Assembly: GCA_034430335.1 (NCBI GenBank)
Contig: DAOUES010000155.1
Location: 1 to 15,592, forward strand
Reading direction: 5' to 3'
DNA length: 15,592 nucleotides
Origin: JAFGOY01 sp034430335
Lineage (GTDB): Bacteria > Chloroflexota > Anaerolineae > Aggregatilineales > UBA3940
Made by a program: the position numbers and the translations under genes. The notes beneath the pieces are model-generated. The model did no database searches, was not told where the DNA came from, and saw nothing but the letters and a program-made list of their open reading frames with translations. Positions 5,867 to 14,059 of the stretch are shown one piece after another (within the stretch, counting starts at the first letter, position 1; every line of letters starts with the position of its first letter).

Positions 5867-7579
5867 TCACTTCTTTGCCTGCTGCTGTATCTTTGCCCAG
5901 GTATCACGCAGGGGCACCGTCCGATTGAAGACGAGCTTCTCCGCCGTCGAGTCGGGATCGACGTTGAAATAACCCTGCCGCTCGAACTGGAAGCGGTCGC
6001 TGTGATTGGCGTCGGCCAGCGACGGCTCGACGTAGCACCGGTTCAACACCTCCAGCGAGTCGGGGTTGAGTTCGCTGTCCAGATCGTCGCCTGCCGGGTA
6101 GGGATCGGTGAAGAGATGATCGTAGAGGCGAACTTCGGCTTCAAGCGCGTGCCGGGCCGAAACCCAGTGCAGGGTCGCCTTGACGCGCCGCCCATCGGGG
6201 GCATCACCGCCGCGCGTTTCGGGATCGTAGGTGCAGCGCAGTTCGACAATTTCGCCGTTTTCATCCTTCACCACGTCGGTGCAGGTGATGAAGTAAGCGT
6301 AGCGCAAACGCACTTCACGACCGGGCGACAGCCGGTAGAACTTGCGGGGCGGGTCTTCACGAAAGTCTTCGCGTTCGATGTAGAGCACCTTCGAGAACGG
6401 GACTTTTCGCGTCCCCATCTCCGGGTCTTCGGGGTTGTTGACCGCCTCCATCTCCTCGACGAGATCGTCCGGGTAATTCTCGATCACCACCCGCAGCGGG
6501 TCGAGCACGCCCATCACGCGCGGGGCATGCAGGTTGAGTTCCTGGCGGACGCAGTGTTCGAGAAGCTGGATATCGACCGTACTGTTGGCCCTGGCGACGC
6601 CGATCCGCTCGCAGAAATCGCGGATTGCGGCAGGTGGATAACCTCGCCTCCTGATCCCGGAGATGGTCGGCATGCGGGGATCATCCCAGCCGGAGACGTA
6701 GCCCTCCTTGACTAGCCTGATCAGGCGGCGCTTGCTGAGTACGGTATGGGTCAGGTTGAGGCGGGCAAACTCGATCTGCTGCGGGGCGTGGATGCCCAAC
6801 TGCTCGACGAACCAGTCGTACAGCGGGCGGTGATCTTCGAATTCGAGGGTGCAGATCGAATGGGTGACGCCCTCAATCGAGTCGGACTGCCCGTGCGCCC
6901 AGTCGTACATCGGGTAGATGCACCATTTGTCGCCGGTGCGTGGATGTTCGGCGTGCAGGATGCGATACATCACCGGGTCGCGCAGGTTGAGGTTCGGCGA
7001 GGCCATGTCGATTTTGGCCCGCAGCACGCATTCGCCGTCTTCCAGTTCGCCGTTTTTCATCTGTTCGAACAGGGCTAGGTTTTCTTCGATAGAACGATCT
7101 CGATAGGGGCTTTCTTTGCCCGGCTCGGTCAGCGTACCGCGATACTCGCGGATTTCGTCGGCGGTGAGATGATCGACGTAGGCTTTGCCTGCCTTGATCA
7201 ACTGGACGGCCCATTCATAAAGCTGTCCGAAATAATCGGAGGCATAGAAGAGCCGGTCTTCCCAATCGAAACCCAGCCAGTGGACGTCCGTGGTAATCGA
7301 ATCGATATATTCCTGCTCCTCTTTGAGCGGGTTGGTGTCGTCGAAGCGGAGATTGCACCTGCCGCCGTAATCCAGGGCGACGCCGAAGTTCAGGCAGATC
7401 GACTTGGCATGGCCGATGTGCAAGTAGCCGTTCGGCTCCGGTGGGAAGCGCGTATGAACGCGCCCATCGTTCTTGCCTGCCCGGAGGTCCTCGTCGATGA
7501 TGTCGTGGATGAAGCTCGAAGGCCGTGACGGTTCTCCGTCCGGGGCCGTATCAGGGTTGTTGTTTGTTGTCTTACTCAT
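5867..7579 (-). CDS. glnS: Glutaminyl-tRNA synthetase
   Basis: A 570-residue class I synthetase that charges tRNA-Gln directly. H54-I-G-H57 sits in the F-P-P-E-P-N-G-Y-L-H-I-G-H context that separates GlnRS from GluRS. The KMSKS-type loop is V280-L-S-K-R284, as in GlnRS. The C-terminal half (about 345-560) corresponds to the anticodon-binding beta barrels, and length matches the bacterial GlnRS family (about 550-570). The ATG at 7579 has GAGG four bases upstream. Residues 1-20 are a polar, non-conserved leader. It lies 89 bp downstream of gltX on the same strand, and the two are probably co-transcribed, with the terminator at 5808-5845 ending the unit. Many Chloroflexota are thought to make Gln-tRNA through GatCAB instead, so this gene may have been gained by transfer; that needs genome-level evidence. 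Confidence 0.97.
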   Translation of the reverse strand: MSKTTNNNPDTAPDGEPSRPSSFIHDIIDEDLRAGKNDGRVHTRFPPEPNGYLHIGHAKSICLNFGVALDYGGRCNLRFDDTNPLKEEQEYIDSITTDVHWLGFDWEDRLFYASDYFGQLYEWAVQLIKAGKAYVDHLTADEIREYRGTLTEPGKESPYRDRSIEENLALFEQMKNGELEDGECVLRAKIDMASPNLNLRDPVMYRILHAEHPRTGDKWCIYPMYDWAHGQSDSIEGVTHSICTLEFEDHRPLYDWFVEQLGIHAPQQIEFARLNLTHTVLSKRRLIRLVKEGYVSGWDDPRMPTISGIRRRGYPPAAIRDFCERIGVARANSTVDIQLLEHCVRQELNLHAPRVMGVLDPLRVVIENYPDDLVEEMEAVNNPEDPEMGTRKVPFSKVLYIEREDFREDPPRKFYRLSPGREVRLRYAYFITCTDVVKDENGEIVELRCTYDPETRGGDAPDGRRVKATLHWVSARHALEAEVRLYDHLFTDPYPAGDDLDSELNPDSLEVLNRCYVEPSLADANHSDRFQFERQGYFNVDPDSTAEKLVFNRTVPLRDTWAKIQQQAKK

Positions 7580-7597
7580 CAGTCCTCGCTTTAGAAA

Positions 7598-7624
7598 GCG
7601 CAGTTCGACGAATTTTCACTGCGC
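7598..7624 (-). other. Hairpin in the gltX-glnS gap
   Basis: GCGCAGT (7598-7604) pairs perfectly with ACTGCGC (7618-7624) around a 13-nt loop. On the minus strand TTTCT follows, only about 15 bases before the glnS ribosome site. It could tune expression or be a weak terminator; the short T tract makes full termination unlikely. Confidence 0.3.
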
Positions 7625-7668
7625 AAACCAGGGTTGTCATCAAAGGATAATCAATCCCGGTGCGGCGA

Positions 7669-9150
7669 TCAACTTTCCAGCAGCGTGATCGCTGCCCCGA
7701 TCCGCTCCAGGCAGATGTCTTTGCCCAGGATTTCGTTCGTCTCGAAAAGCGGCGGCGACACCGGTTGGGCGGTGATCGCCATGCGGACCGTGCCGAACAA
7801 CTGCCCGGCCTTCAGGCCCATTTCGTCGGCCAGGGCACGCATGGCCCGCTCCTGGGACTCGTGAGAGAAGTCGTCTAAGCCCGCGTAGAGGTCGTAGGCG
7901 GCCCGCAGCGCCCTGAGCGTACCATCCATATCCATCTTCTTCTGGATAAGCTCCTGCGGGTCTTCCAGGTGAATGTCATCCCGGAAGAGGAATCCGATCC
8001 AGTCGACGACTTCGTTGAGCGTTTTTAGCCGCTCTTTGATCAGGGGCGTGGCCCGGCGAAGCACGTCATCGTCGACGGTCAGACCGGCGTTTTCCAGGAC
8101 GGGCTTGAGGTAGGCGGCCAGCTCGTCGATGCCCAGCTTTTCGCGGATGTAGACGCCGTTCAGCCATTCGAGCTTTTCGTAAGGCAGGCGGCCAGGGGCC
8201 GGGTTGATGTCCTCCAGCCTGAAACGGGGGAGGACTTCTTCGGTCGAAAAGACTTCGCGGTCATCGCCGAAGGCCCAGCCGACATTGGTCAGGAAGTTGA
8301 CCACCGCTTCGGGCAGGTAGCCTGCTTCTCTGAACTCGCGCACCTGGACCAGGACTTTCGTATCGCCATCGGTGAAAGCCTGGTCGCGTTTGCTGAGTTT
8401 GCCCTTGCCGCTGGGACTTAAGATCACGGGCATGTGGGCAATGGCGGGCATTTCCCAGCCGAAGGCCCGGTAAATCTGCACATGCAGCGGTGCGGTGGCG
8501 ATCCACTCGTCGGCGCGCATGATGTGGCTGATCGCCATGAAGTGGTCGTCGACCACGTTCGCCAGGTGATAGGTCGGCAGGCCGTCCGATTTCAGGAGCA
8601 CGAGGTCCTGTAATTCGGCGTTCTGAAAGGTGATCGTGCCCCGGAGGAGGTCTTCGACCTGTGTTTCGCCGCCGAGCGGCATCTTGAAGCGCACCACGTG
8701 CGGCCCGATATCCGCTCTCAGGCCAAGATCGCGGCAGTGGCGATCATAACCTGGCTGCTCGCCCTTCTTGCGCTGCTCTTCCCGGACTTCGTTCAGGCGT
8801 TCAGCCGAACAGTTGCAGCGATAGGCATAGCCGTGCTCGATCAACCAGTCAGCCCACTTGCGGTATAGATCGGCGCGCTCCGACTGGCGATAAGGGCCGT
8901 AATCGCCGCCGACATCGGGGCCTTCCTGCCACTGGAGGCCAAGCCATTGCAGACTCTGCTTGATGTCTGCCTCGGCGTCCGGCACATAGCGCTTCTGATC
9001 GGTGTCTTCGATCCGCAGGATGAAAACGCCGTCATGCTTTTGAGCAAACAACCAGTTGAAAAGGGCCGTCCGCGCGCCGCCTATGTGTAAATAGCCGGTT
9101 GGGCTGGGCGCAAAACGAACACGCACCGGGTGTGCTGATGTTTCGGACAA
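7669..9150 (-). CDS. gltX: Glutamyl-tRNA synthetase
   Basis: A 493-residue class I synthetase that attaches Glu to tRNA-Glu. It has the GluRS signature P-S-P-T-G-Y-L-H22-I-G-G25 and K251-L-S-K-R255. A Cys/His cluster (C112-x-C114 and H138-C139) suggests the structural zinc site in the acceptor-binding insertion. The C-terminal third is the helical anticodon-binding domain of bacterial GluRS, and length is normal. The start is a TTG at 9150: AGGAGA (9158-9163) lies exactly 7 bases upstream and no in-frame ATG or GTG fits. The next gene is glnS, so this GluRS is presumably discriminating and makes no Glu-tRNA-Gln; this is inferred from context. An extended -10 promoter and a hairpin lie just upstream. 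Confidence 0.97.
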   Translation of the reverse strand: MSETSAHPVRVRFAPSPTGYLHIGGARTALFNWLFAQKHDGVFILRIEDTDQKRYVPDAEADIKQSLQWLGLQWQEGPDVGGDYGPYRQSERADLYRKWADWLIEHGYAYRCNCSAERLNEVREEQRKKGEQPGYDRHCRDLGLRADIGPHVVRFKMPLGGETQVEDLLRGTITFQNAELQDLVLLKSDGLPTYHLANVVDDHFMAISHIMRADEWIATAPLHVQIYRAFGWEMPAIAHMPVILSPSGKGKLSKRDQAFTDGDTKVLVQVREFREAGYLPEAVVNFLTNVGWAFGDDREVFSTEEVLPRFRLEDINPAPGRLPYEKLEWLNGVYIREKLGIDELAAYLKPVLENAGLTVDDDVLRRATPLIKERLKTLNEVVDWIGFLFRDDIHLEDPQELIQKKMDMDGTLRALRAAYDLYAGLDDFSHESQERAMRALADEMGLKAGQLFGTVRMAITAQPVSPPLFETNEILGKDICLERIGAAITLLES

Positions 9151-9187
9151 GTCCGACTCTCCTTTCGCCGTGACCGTTCAGGCCACC

Positions 9188-9210
9188 AAAAAAGCCACAA
9201 CCCTGTGGCT
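9188..9210 (-). terminator. Terminator-like hairpin upstream of gltX
   Basis: A 7-bp stem (AGCCACA at 9193-9199 with TGTGGCT at 9204-9210) closes a 4-nt loop. Six A at 9188-9193 read as a T tract on the minus strand; five T at 9212-9216 make it symmetric. It ends the DUF5680 transcript, but it also lies downstream of the likely gltX promoter and so would be in the gltX leader. Confidence 0.7.
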
Positions 9211-9221
9211 ATTTTTCGATC

Positions 9222-9230
9222 ATTATACCA
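9222..9230 (-). promoter_or_regulatory. Extended -10 promoter for gltX-glnS
   Basis: On the minus strand TGGTATAAT (9222-9230) has the TGn extension and a perfect TATAAT. The -35 region is weak. The predicted start near 9215 puts the 9188-9210 hairpin at the very 5' end of the message and gives a leader of about 65 nt. Confidence 0.5.
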
Positions 9231-9260
9231 TTCTCGCGGGGTGTTTCATTGCGATTCCGG

Positions 9261-9728
9261 TCAGGGTTTGATCAAGCCGCCGTGATAGACCAGTTCGTAT
9301 ACCCTGATGCCTTGTTGCGAAATCCATTCTTTGCCGGTGAAATGGGCAGCGCTGCCCTCGTTCGTGTCGGTATAGACATACCCGTCGAACGCGAACTCGA
9401 AGCCACCCAGGAAGCGGCCTTCCCTGTAGAGCGCACTCAAACTGGCCTTGATGACTTTCCCGGCGGTCGCCGCTTCGATCAGGTCGGGTTCGAGGATGCA
9501 GCCGTAATAATTCATCGCCCAGACAGCCTGATCGTTGTGGTAGACGACCTCCTCGCCGATGAAGTCCGATCCCCCGTAGTAGCTGTCGAGGTAGGCGAAG
9601 GGGCCATCCTCGAAGAGAAGGTCGGTTGAGCCGGGCCGCGACGAGGGCGCGTGTTTCCCATCGCCAACATAGGTTGCTGCTTTTGCCTTTACGATGAATT
9701 CGTTCAGCCGGGCTAACGAAACGTCCAT
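9261..9728 (-). CDS. DUF5680-domain protein
   Basis: A 155-residue soluble protein that I assign to the DUF5680 family from its overall pattern: F-I-V-K-A-K-x-A-T-Y near residue 11, the aromatic run Y-L-D-S-Y-Y-G-G-S-D-F-I-G-E-E-V-V-Y around 46-63, W-A-M-N-Y-Y-G near 70, and the C-terminal Y-E-L-V-Y-H-G-G. It fills nearly the whole chain. No biochemical function is established to my knowledge, and no catalytic motif, signal peptide or membrane segment is visible. The ATG at 9728 has a strong GGAGGG site (9733-9738) that overlaps the rodA stop codon; the genes are 9 bp apart and probably translationally coupled. That ties its expression to cell-wall elongation but does not prove a role there. 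Confidence 0.85.
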   Translation of the reverse strand: MDVSLARLNEFIVKAKAATYVGDGKHAPSSRPGSTDLLFEDGPFAYLDSYYGGSDFIGEEVVYHNDQAVWAMNYYGCILEPDLIEAATAGKVIKASLSALYREGRFLGGFEFAFDGYVYTDTNEGSAAHFTGKEWISQQGIRVYELVYHGGLIKP

Positions 9729-9737
9729 TGCGCCCTC

Positions 9738-10859
9738 CTACAACTCACGTGGATTGTGCCGCAAAACGACGCTTTCGACCAGCCCGATCCCGAACAGCAG
9801 CGTGACCAGCGAACTGCCTCCCGAACTGATGAAGGGTAATGTCAGCCCGGTGACGGGCATGATACGGACATTCATGCCGATAGAAACGAGAGTCTGGAAA
9901 AAGATCACGGTCGCCACGCCCAGGCAAATCAACCTCCCGGAAATGTCGGGGGCCATCCGCGCGGCGCGGAGAATGCGGAACAGCACGAACAGGATCAGCA
10001 GCAGCACGGCTATCCCACCGACGAATCCGAACTCCTCGGCGATCACCGCGAAGATGTAGTCGGTGTGACGCACACGTAAAAAACGAAGCTGGCTCTGCGA
10101 TCCCTGCATATAGCCCTGCCCCAGCAGGCCACCGCTGCCAATCGCGGTGAGCGCCTGCTTGATGTTATAGAAGGCATCCTCATCGGCCTCTGGATTCATG
10201 AAAACGGCGATACGCGAACGCTGGTATGGTTCCATCTGCGACCAGAGGATCGGGGCGATGATCAACCCGACCAGGACGAATGCCAGGATATGCTCCCAGC
10301 GCATCCCCGCCGACCAGACCATCACGAACCAGATCACGAACACCAGCACTGTAATCCCCAGGTCGGGTTGAATGAAGATGAATATGGCCGGAAGCGCGGT
10401 GAAAGCCAGCGACTTGAGGATGGTCGAGAATTTTTCGATCCGTTCGACATTCGCCGCCAACTGCTGGGCAAGGACGACAATCAGCAGCATCTTTGCCAGC
10501 TCAGAGGGCTGGAAACCGGCAATACCCAGGTTCAGCCAGCTTTGCGCGCCTGCCTCACCCTCGACACCGAGCAGGCCGCCGATCCCAAGAATGAAGACGA
10601 TGAACCCGTATATCCACAGGTAGGTGCTGGTCAGCAGGCGGTAGTCAACCGCCGCGACGATCAGCACCACGCCGACTCCCACAAAGCCAAACAATATCTG
10701 GCTGGGAACACGGTCGGCGAGGCTGGCGACATCCTGCGTGGCGCTGGCGATCATCATCACGCCGAAAACGATCAGGATGATCACCATCACCAGCAGGATG
10801 TAATCGAAATTCCGCAGGTAGGTTGATACGAATTGAGTTGTGCGACTTTGTGTATTCAT
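9738..10859 (-). CDS. rodA: RodA/FtsW-family peptidoglycan glycosyltransferase (SEDS)
   Basis: A 373-residue polytopic membrane protein with about ten hydrophobic helices. SEDS enzymes polymerise lipid II into glycan strands with a partner class B penicillin-binding protein. Family motifs are clear: G104-A-Q-S-W-L-N-L-G followed by G-F-Q-P-S-E-L-A-K (115-123), Q164-P-D-L-G, the Q-A-L-T-A-I-G-S-G-G-L-L-G-Q-G loop (235-249), H265-T-D267-Y-I-F with the likely catalytic Asp, E275-E-F-G-F, and P341-F-I-S-S-G-G-S. I prefer RodA to FtsW because a RodZ-like gene lies in the same run and no division genes are present; FtsW cannot be excluded. It starts with ATG at 10859, 42 bp after the Nudix gene, with a weak ribosome site. 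No mreB, mreC or pbp2 is in the window. Confidence 0.92.
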   Translation of the reverse strand: MNTQSRTTQFVSTYLRNFDYILLVMVIILIVFGVMMIASATQDVASLADRVPSQILFGFVGVGVVLIVAAVDYRLLTSTYLWIYGFIVFILGIGGLLGVEGEAGAQSWLNLGIAGFQPSELAKMLLIVVLAQQLAANVERIEKFSTILKSLAFTALPAIFIFIQPDLGITVLVFVIWFVMVWSAGMRWEHILAFVLVGLIIAPILWSQMEPYQRSRIAVFMNPEADEDAFYNIKQALTAIGSGGLLGQGYMQGSQSQLRFLRVRHTDYIFAVIAEEFGFVGGIAVLLLILFVLFRILRAARMAPDISGRLICLGVATVIFFQTLVSIGMNVRIMPVTGLTLPFISSGGSSLVTLLFGIGLVESVVLRHNPREL

Positions 10860-10901
10860 TGTCTGCTGCCATCAACCACAATCTGACACAAAAAGCATAC
10901 T

Positions 10902-11492
10902 TCACCCGGTCCAGCCGAACATCCGGGCGCGTTCGACATATGAACCGGACTCGATTAAGGATAACCCCAACCCGATGATCGCTGCCATCGGCGCATTTGG
11001 GCAGTCGCCGGTGAGCCAGAAATCCCGTAATTGTTCAAGTGAGAAATGGTGGACAACCTGATATTGCAGATCGTCCGGGCTGGGGGCGATGACCTGAACG
11101 GCGTCGAGCGCCAGGAATGCATGCGCCCACCCGCATCCCCGGTTGGCATCCATCGCAAAGATGCCAATTGGGTACCACTCCGGGGACTCGCAGCCGGTTT
11201 CTTCTTTAAGCTCGCGCCGGGCCGTCTCCAGGATATCCTCGCCGGGTTTCTCGATCCCGGCAGGCAGTCCGACGATCTGGCGGCGAAAGGTGTGACGGTA
11301 CTGCTCGACGAGCACGACCTGCCGGTCAGGGGTCAGCGCAAAGATGACGGCATAGGTCGGCAGATCGACGCGGTAGAAATCGTCGACCACCGTTTCCCCA
11401 TCTTCGAGGCGAATCGTCTCGGCGACGACCTTAATCCAGGGGGAGCTGTCGAGGAGTTCTTTTTCGGCAAGGACTTCCCATCCGTCAGTCAT
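10902..11492 (-). CDS. Nudix hydrolase, probably ADP-ribose pyrophosphatase-like
   Basis: A 196-residue protein with a complete Nudix box, G79-x5-E85-x7-R93-E94-L95-x-E97-E98-x-G100, which binds the metal for pyrophosphate cleavage of nucleoside-diphosphate-linked substrates. The N-terminal part (about 45-66, with V-V-L-V-E-Q-Y-R) and L-P-A-G-I-E before the box are typical of the ADP-sugar pyrophosphatase branch (NudF-like), but the substrate cannot be fixed by sight. The start ATG at 11492 overlaps the rimO stop by 8 bp, with AAAGG (11501-11505) eight bases upstream, so translation is probably coupled to rimO. A housekeeping clean-up role, such as removal of ADP-ribose, is likely. Confidence 0.92.
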   Translation of the reverse strand: MTDGWEVLAEKELLDSSPWIKVVAETIRLEDGETVVDDFYRVDLPTYAVIFALTPDRQVVLVEQYRHTFRRQIVGLPAGIEKPGEDILETARRELKEETGCESPEWYPIGIFAMDANRGCGWAHAFLALDAVQVIAPSPDDLQYQVVHHFSLEQLRDFWLTGDCPNAPMAAIIGLGLSLIESGSYVERARMFGWTG

Positions 11493-12840
11493 CGCGGCTA
11501 CCTTTCACACGGGCGGCGATCAGGTCATAAGCCATCGCCCCGGTGACCCGCACCGGCACCAGTTCGCCGACCGGAAGTTGATCTTCGACGATCACCACAC
11601 CGTCGATCTCCGGCGCATCGCGGTATGACCGCCCCACGCTGATCCCGTCGCCGTAGCCCTCGACGAGGATCGGTAGGGTGCGCCCGATCTGCGCCTGGTT
11701 GCGCCGGAGCGAGATCGCCTGCTGGGTTTCCATCAGGATATTGTAGCGATCCTCTTTGACTTCGGCGGGAACCTGCCCCGGCAGATCGGCGCTGGGTGTA
11801 TCCGGCTCGTAGCTGTAGGTGAACACCCCTACCCGGTCGAACATCATATTCTGGACGAAATCGACCAGTGTGTCGAACTCGGCGTCGGTTTCGCCGGGGT
11901 AGCCAACGATAAAGGTCGTGCGGATGGCGATGTCGGGCATCGCCTCGCGGAGCTTCCCAACCGTCTTGGCCACCCATTCGGCGCTGGACGGGCGGCGCAT
12001 CCGCTTCAGTACGTCAGGGTGAGCGTGCTGGAGGGGGATGTCGAGATAGGGGAGGATGCGGTCGTGGGAGGCCATCACCTCGATCAGACGCGGCGTGACG
12101 CAGCCCGGATAGGCATACATCAGCCTGATCCAGGGCACATCGGGCGCGGCGGCGTCGATCTGTTCGAGCAGATCGGGCAGGCCATCTTTCATCCCCAGGT
12201 CGTACCCGTAATCGGTTGTATCCTGGGCGATCAGGACGATTTCCTTGATCCCCAGGTCGTTCAGCCGGGCGGTTTCGCTCGCGATCACCTCCGGTGGGCG
12301 GCTCACCTGGGTGCCTTTGATCAGCGGGATCGAGCAGAAGGCGCAGGGACGGCGGCAGCCATCGGCGATTTTGAGGTAGGCGCTCGTCCCCAGAATGGCG
12401 GCGCGGAGCACGCCCCGCTCGTCCGAGCCGACGGTGAGGGCCTCTCCGGGAAGGTGATAGAACGGTTCGGGACGCTTTCGCTGCTCGATGCGGGCAAGCA
12501 GGTCGACGATATCCATCCAGCGGCGGGTGCCGATCACCCCGTCGAGGCCGGGAACCTGTTTGGACAATTCGGGGCCGATCAACTGCGGGAAGCAGCCTGC
12601 CGCAATCAACAACTGGCCGGGACGTTTTCCCTCGGCCAGTTCGGATAGGACTTCGATGCTTTCCTGCCGGGCGGCGTCGATGAAACCGCAGGTATTGACG
12701 ATCAAAACGCCGGCTTCTTCGGGTGTTTCGCTGCCCCGGTAGCCTTCGCGTTCAAGAAGCTGCGCCATGCTGTGCGAATCGACGGTGTTCTTGGCACAGC
12801 CCAGGCTTAATAGAAAAAACGACCGCGAGTCATTGGACAT
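11485..12840 (-). CDS. rimO: Ribosomal protein S12 methylthiotransferase RimO
   Basis: A radical-SAM enzyme that adds a methylthio group to an Asp of ribosomal protein S12. Starting at the ATG at 12840 it has 451 residues. The N-terminal UPF0004 domain provides the auxiliary cluster ligands C15 (L-S-L-G-C-A-K-N), C51 (N-T-C-G-F-I) and C83 (A-A-G-C-F-P-Q). The radical-SAM motif is C162-R-R-P-C166-A-F-C169-S-I-P. A TRAM-type domain fills roughly the last 65 residues. The G-C-A-K-N-x-V-D-S and C-R-x-P-C-x-F-C-x-I-P contexts fit RimO better than the tRNA enzyme MiaB. The frame extends to a GTG at 12870 without a ribosome site; the ATG has AGGA ten bases upstream (12851-12854), so I prefer it. It is followed by an overlapping Nudix gene and preceded by the RodZ-like gene. 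Confidence 0.95.
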   Translation of the reverse strand: MSNDSRSFFLLSLGCAKNTVDSHSMAQLLEREGYRGSETPEEAGVLIVNTCGFIDAARQESIEVLSELAEGKRPGQLLIAAGCFPQLIGPELSKQVPGLDGVIGTRRWMDIVDLLARIEQRKRPEPFYHLPGEALTVGSDERGVLRAAILGTSAYLKIADGCRRPCAFCSIPLIKGTQVSRPPEVIASETARLNDLGIKEIVLIAQDTTDYGYDLGMKDGLPDLLEQIDAAAPDVPWIRLMYAYPGCVTPRLIEVMASHDRILPYLDIPLQHAHPDVLKRMRRPSSAEWVAKTVGKLREAMPDIAIRTTFIVGYPGETDAEFDTLVDFVQNMMFDRVGVFTYSYEPDTPSADLPGQVPAEVKEDRYNILMETQQAISLRRNQAQIGRTLPILVEGYGDGISVGRSYRDAPEIDGVVIVEDQLPVGELVPVRVTGAMAYDLIAARVKGSRDD

Positions 12841-12909
12841 TGGAATAGAATCCTGATCAGTAAATCCCACGAGAAGGGTCAGAAACAGGCGAACGAAAGT
12901 GGAAACTGC

Positions 12910-13947
12910 TTACGGCTCCGGCGTGCGGCTGGGCGTTGGCGTGGGGACGCCGGTGTTGGTCGGCGCAAGCGACGGCGTGGGGGTTGGGGTGACCTGCCCA
13001 TCGACCAGGAAGAAACGCTCGACTACTTTACCGCGCTCACCCAGCGGGCCGATATCCTGACCGTTATAGTTGACCAGCAGGGCCGCTCCGTTGCCGGTGC
13101 GGATGTAAATTTCTTCGCGGCCTTCGAAACGCAGTACCTGCCCCTTCAACGCCTGCCCCTGGAACTGGGACTCCCCGTCGACGATGATCTGGGTCCAGGT
13201 ACGCTGATCGACGGTGATCGACAGGACGATCCGATCGAGAATCTGGGGGCTGTCATTCAACTCCGGCGTTGAGGTCAGGCGAAAGGTGGCGGTCGGCTCG
13301 ACCGTGAGCGCACCGTTACCGGCTGCCGATGGCGTGGATTGACCATCGGAAGGAATATCGGCGCTTGATATGGCGCTCAACCGGGTGGTCGACCACCAGG
13401 CGACGGCTACCAGCCCGATCACCAGCACGGCAATTGTGAAGATGTTCGAATGGAAAATGCGGGCCACGATACCGCGTTTAGGCTCCGTCTTGGCGGGAGG
13501 CGATGGAGCCTGCTGGCGGCGGGTTTGCCCCAATCCCAGCGGAGCGCCCGGCCCGGTGCGCTGGCCGGGGGTGACGGTCTTCACCCGGCGGGGCGTTGAC
13601 GTGTCGACCGGGCGCGTTCCACCGGATGGCCGGGTGACGGCTTCCATCGGTGGCGGTGGGCTGTCAGGCGGCTTGGGAGCGGTGACTGCCCTGGTGCCGG
13701 TTCCCGTCAGCTTCGAGAACTGTTCGATGATCTGTTCGACATCGAGTTGGAGGAACTGCGCATAATTGCGGAGAAAGCCCTTGGCGTGGGCGGTGGAAGG
13801 CAGCAGCCCAAAATCGCCGCTCTCAAGGGCCTCGATAAACTTGGCCCTGATGCGGGTCTGCGATTCGACTTCCTCGATGGAAAGCGCCTGGGCCTCGCGA
13901 GCCTGGCGCAGACTATCGCCCAGTGAATGAAGATCGCCGTTGGTCAC
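12910..13947 (-). CDS. rodZ: RodZ-like cytoskeletal anchor (HTH - TM - DUF4115)
   Basis: A 345-residue single-pass membrane protein with RodZ architecture. The N-terminal helix-turn-helix (about 8-75, with L-G-x-x-L-R-x-A-R-E and A-K-G-F-L-R-N-Y-A-Q-F-L) in RodZ contacts MreB. A Pro/Ser/Thr-rich basic linker (88-158) precedes one membrane helix (168-186). A DUF4115 beta domain follows (about 238-312: S-I-T-V-D-Q-R-T-W and the G-x-x-L-R-F-E-G-R-E turn) and should be extracytoplasmic. The tail (320-345) is Pro/Thr repeats ('TPTPTP'), a flexible stalk common in Chloroflexota surface proteins. The start is GTG at 13947, chosen because AGAGG (13953-13957) lies five bases upstream. rodA three genes downstream supports a role in rod-shape elongation. 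No mreB is in the window. Confidence 0.88.
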   Translation of the reverse strand: MTNGDLHSLGDSLRQAREAQALSIEEVESQTRIRAKFIEALESGDFGLLPSTAHAKGFLRNYAQFLQLDVEQIIEQFSKLTGTGTRAVTAPKPPDSPPPPMEAVTRPSGGTRPVDTSTPRRVKTVTPGQRTGPGAPLGLGQTRRQQAPSPPAKTEPKRGIVARIFHSNIFTIAVLVIGLVAVAWWSTTRLSAISSADIPSDGQSTPSAAGNGALTVEPTATFRLTSTPELNDSPQILDRIVLSITVDQRTWTQIIVDGESQFQGQALKGQVLRFEGREEIYIRTGNGAALLVNYNGQDIGPLGERGKVVERFFLVDGQVTPTPTPSLAPTNTGVPTPTPSRTPEP

Positions 13948-13962
13948 GTCAACCTCTCACAC

Positions 13963-13999
13963 AAAAAGCCACCGGCTCATCAATTACGCGCCGCTGGCT
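13963..13999 (-). terminator. Terminator-like hairpin between rplI and rodZ
   Basis: On the minus strand a 10-bp stem with one mismatch (13990-13999 with 13967-13976) closes a 13-nt loop and is followed by about five T (13963-13967). It ends only a few bases before the rodZ ribosome site, so it either terminates rplI transcripts or attenuates rodZ. No clear rodZ promoter lies between it and the gene. Confidence 0.6.
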
Positions 14000-14059
14000 C
14001 TGTTCTTCACAAGTCCGGCTTATTAGCGCAGCTCCGGGAATCTGTTTCTCCCGGCAGCA

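Noticed and set aside
9150..9215. T-box riboswitch before gltX
   Set aside because: The leader is only about 65 nt and contains one small hairpin; no specifier stem or antiterminator arrangement is possible.
12019..12648. 209-residue plus-strand open frame inside rimO
   Set aside because: Antisense to the conserved radical-SAM core; no motif of its own. The same applies to 6002-6715 (inside glnS) and 10290-10826 (inside rodA).
12841..12870. RimO start at a GTG (12870)
   Set aside because: No ribosome site before it, while the ATG at 12840 has AGGA ten bases upstream and begins close to the conserved domain.
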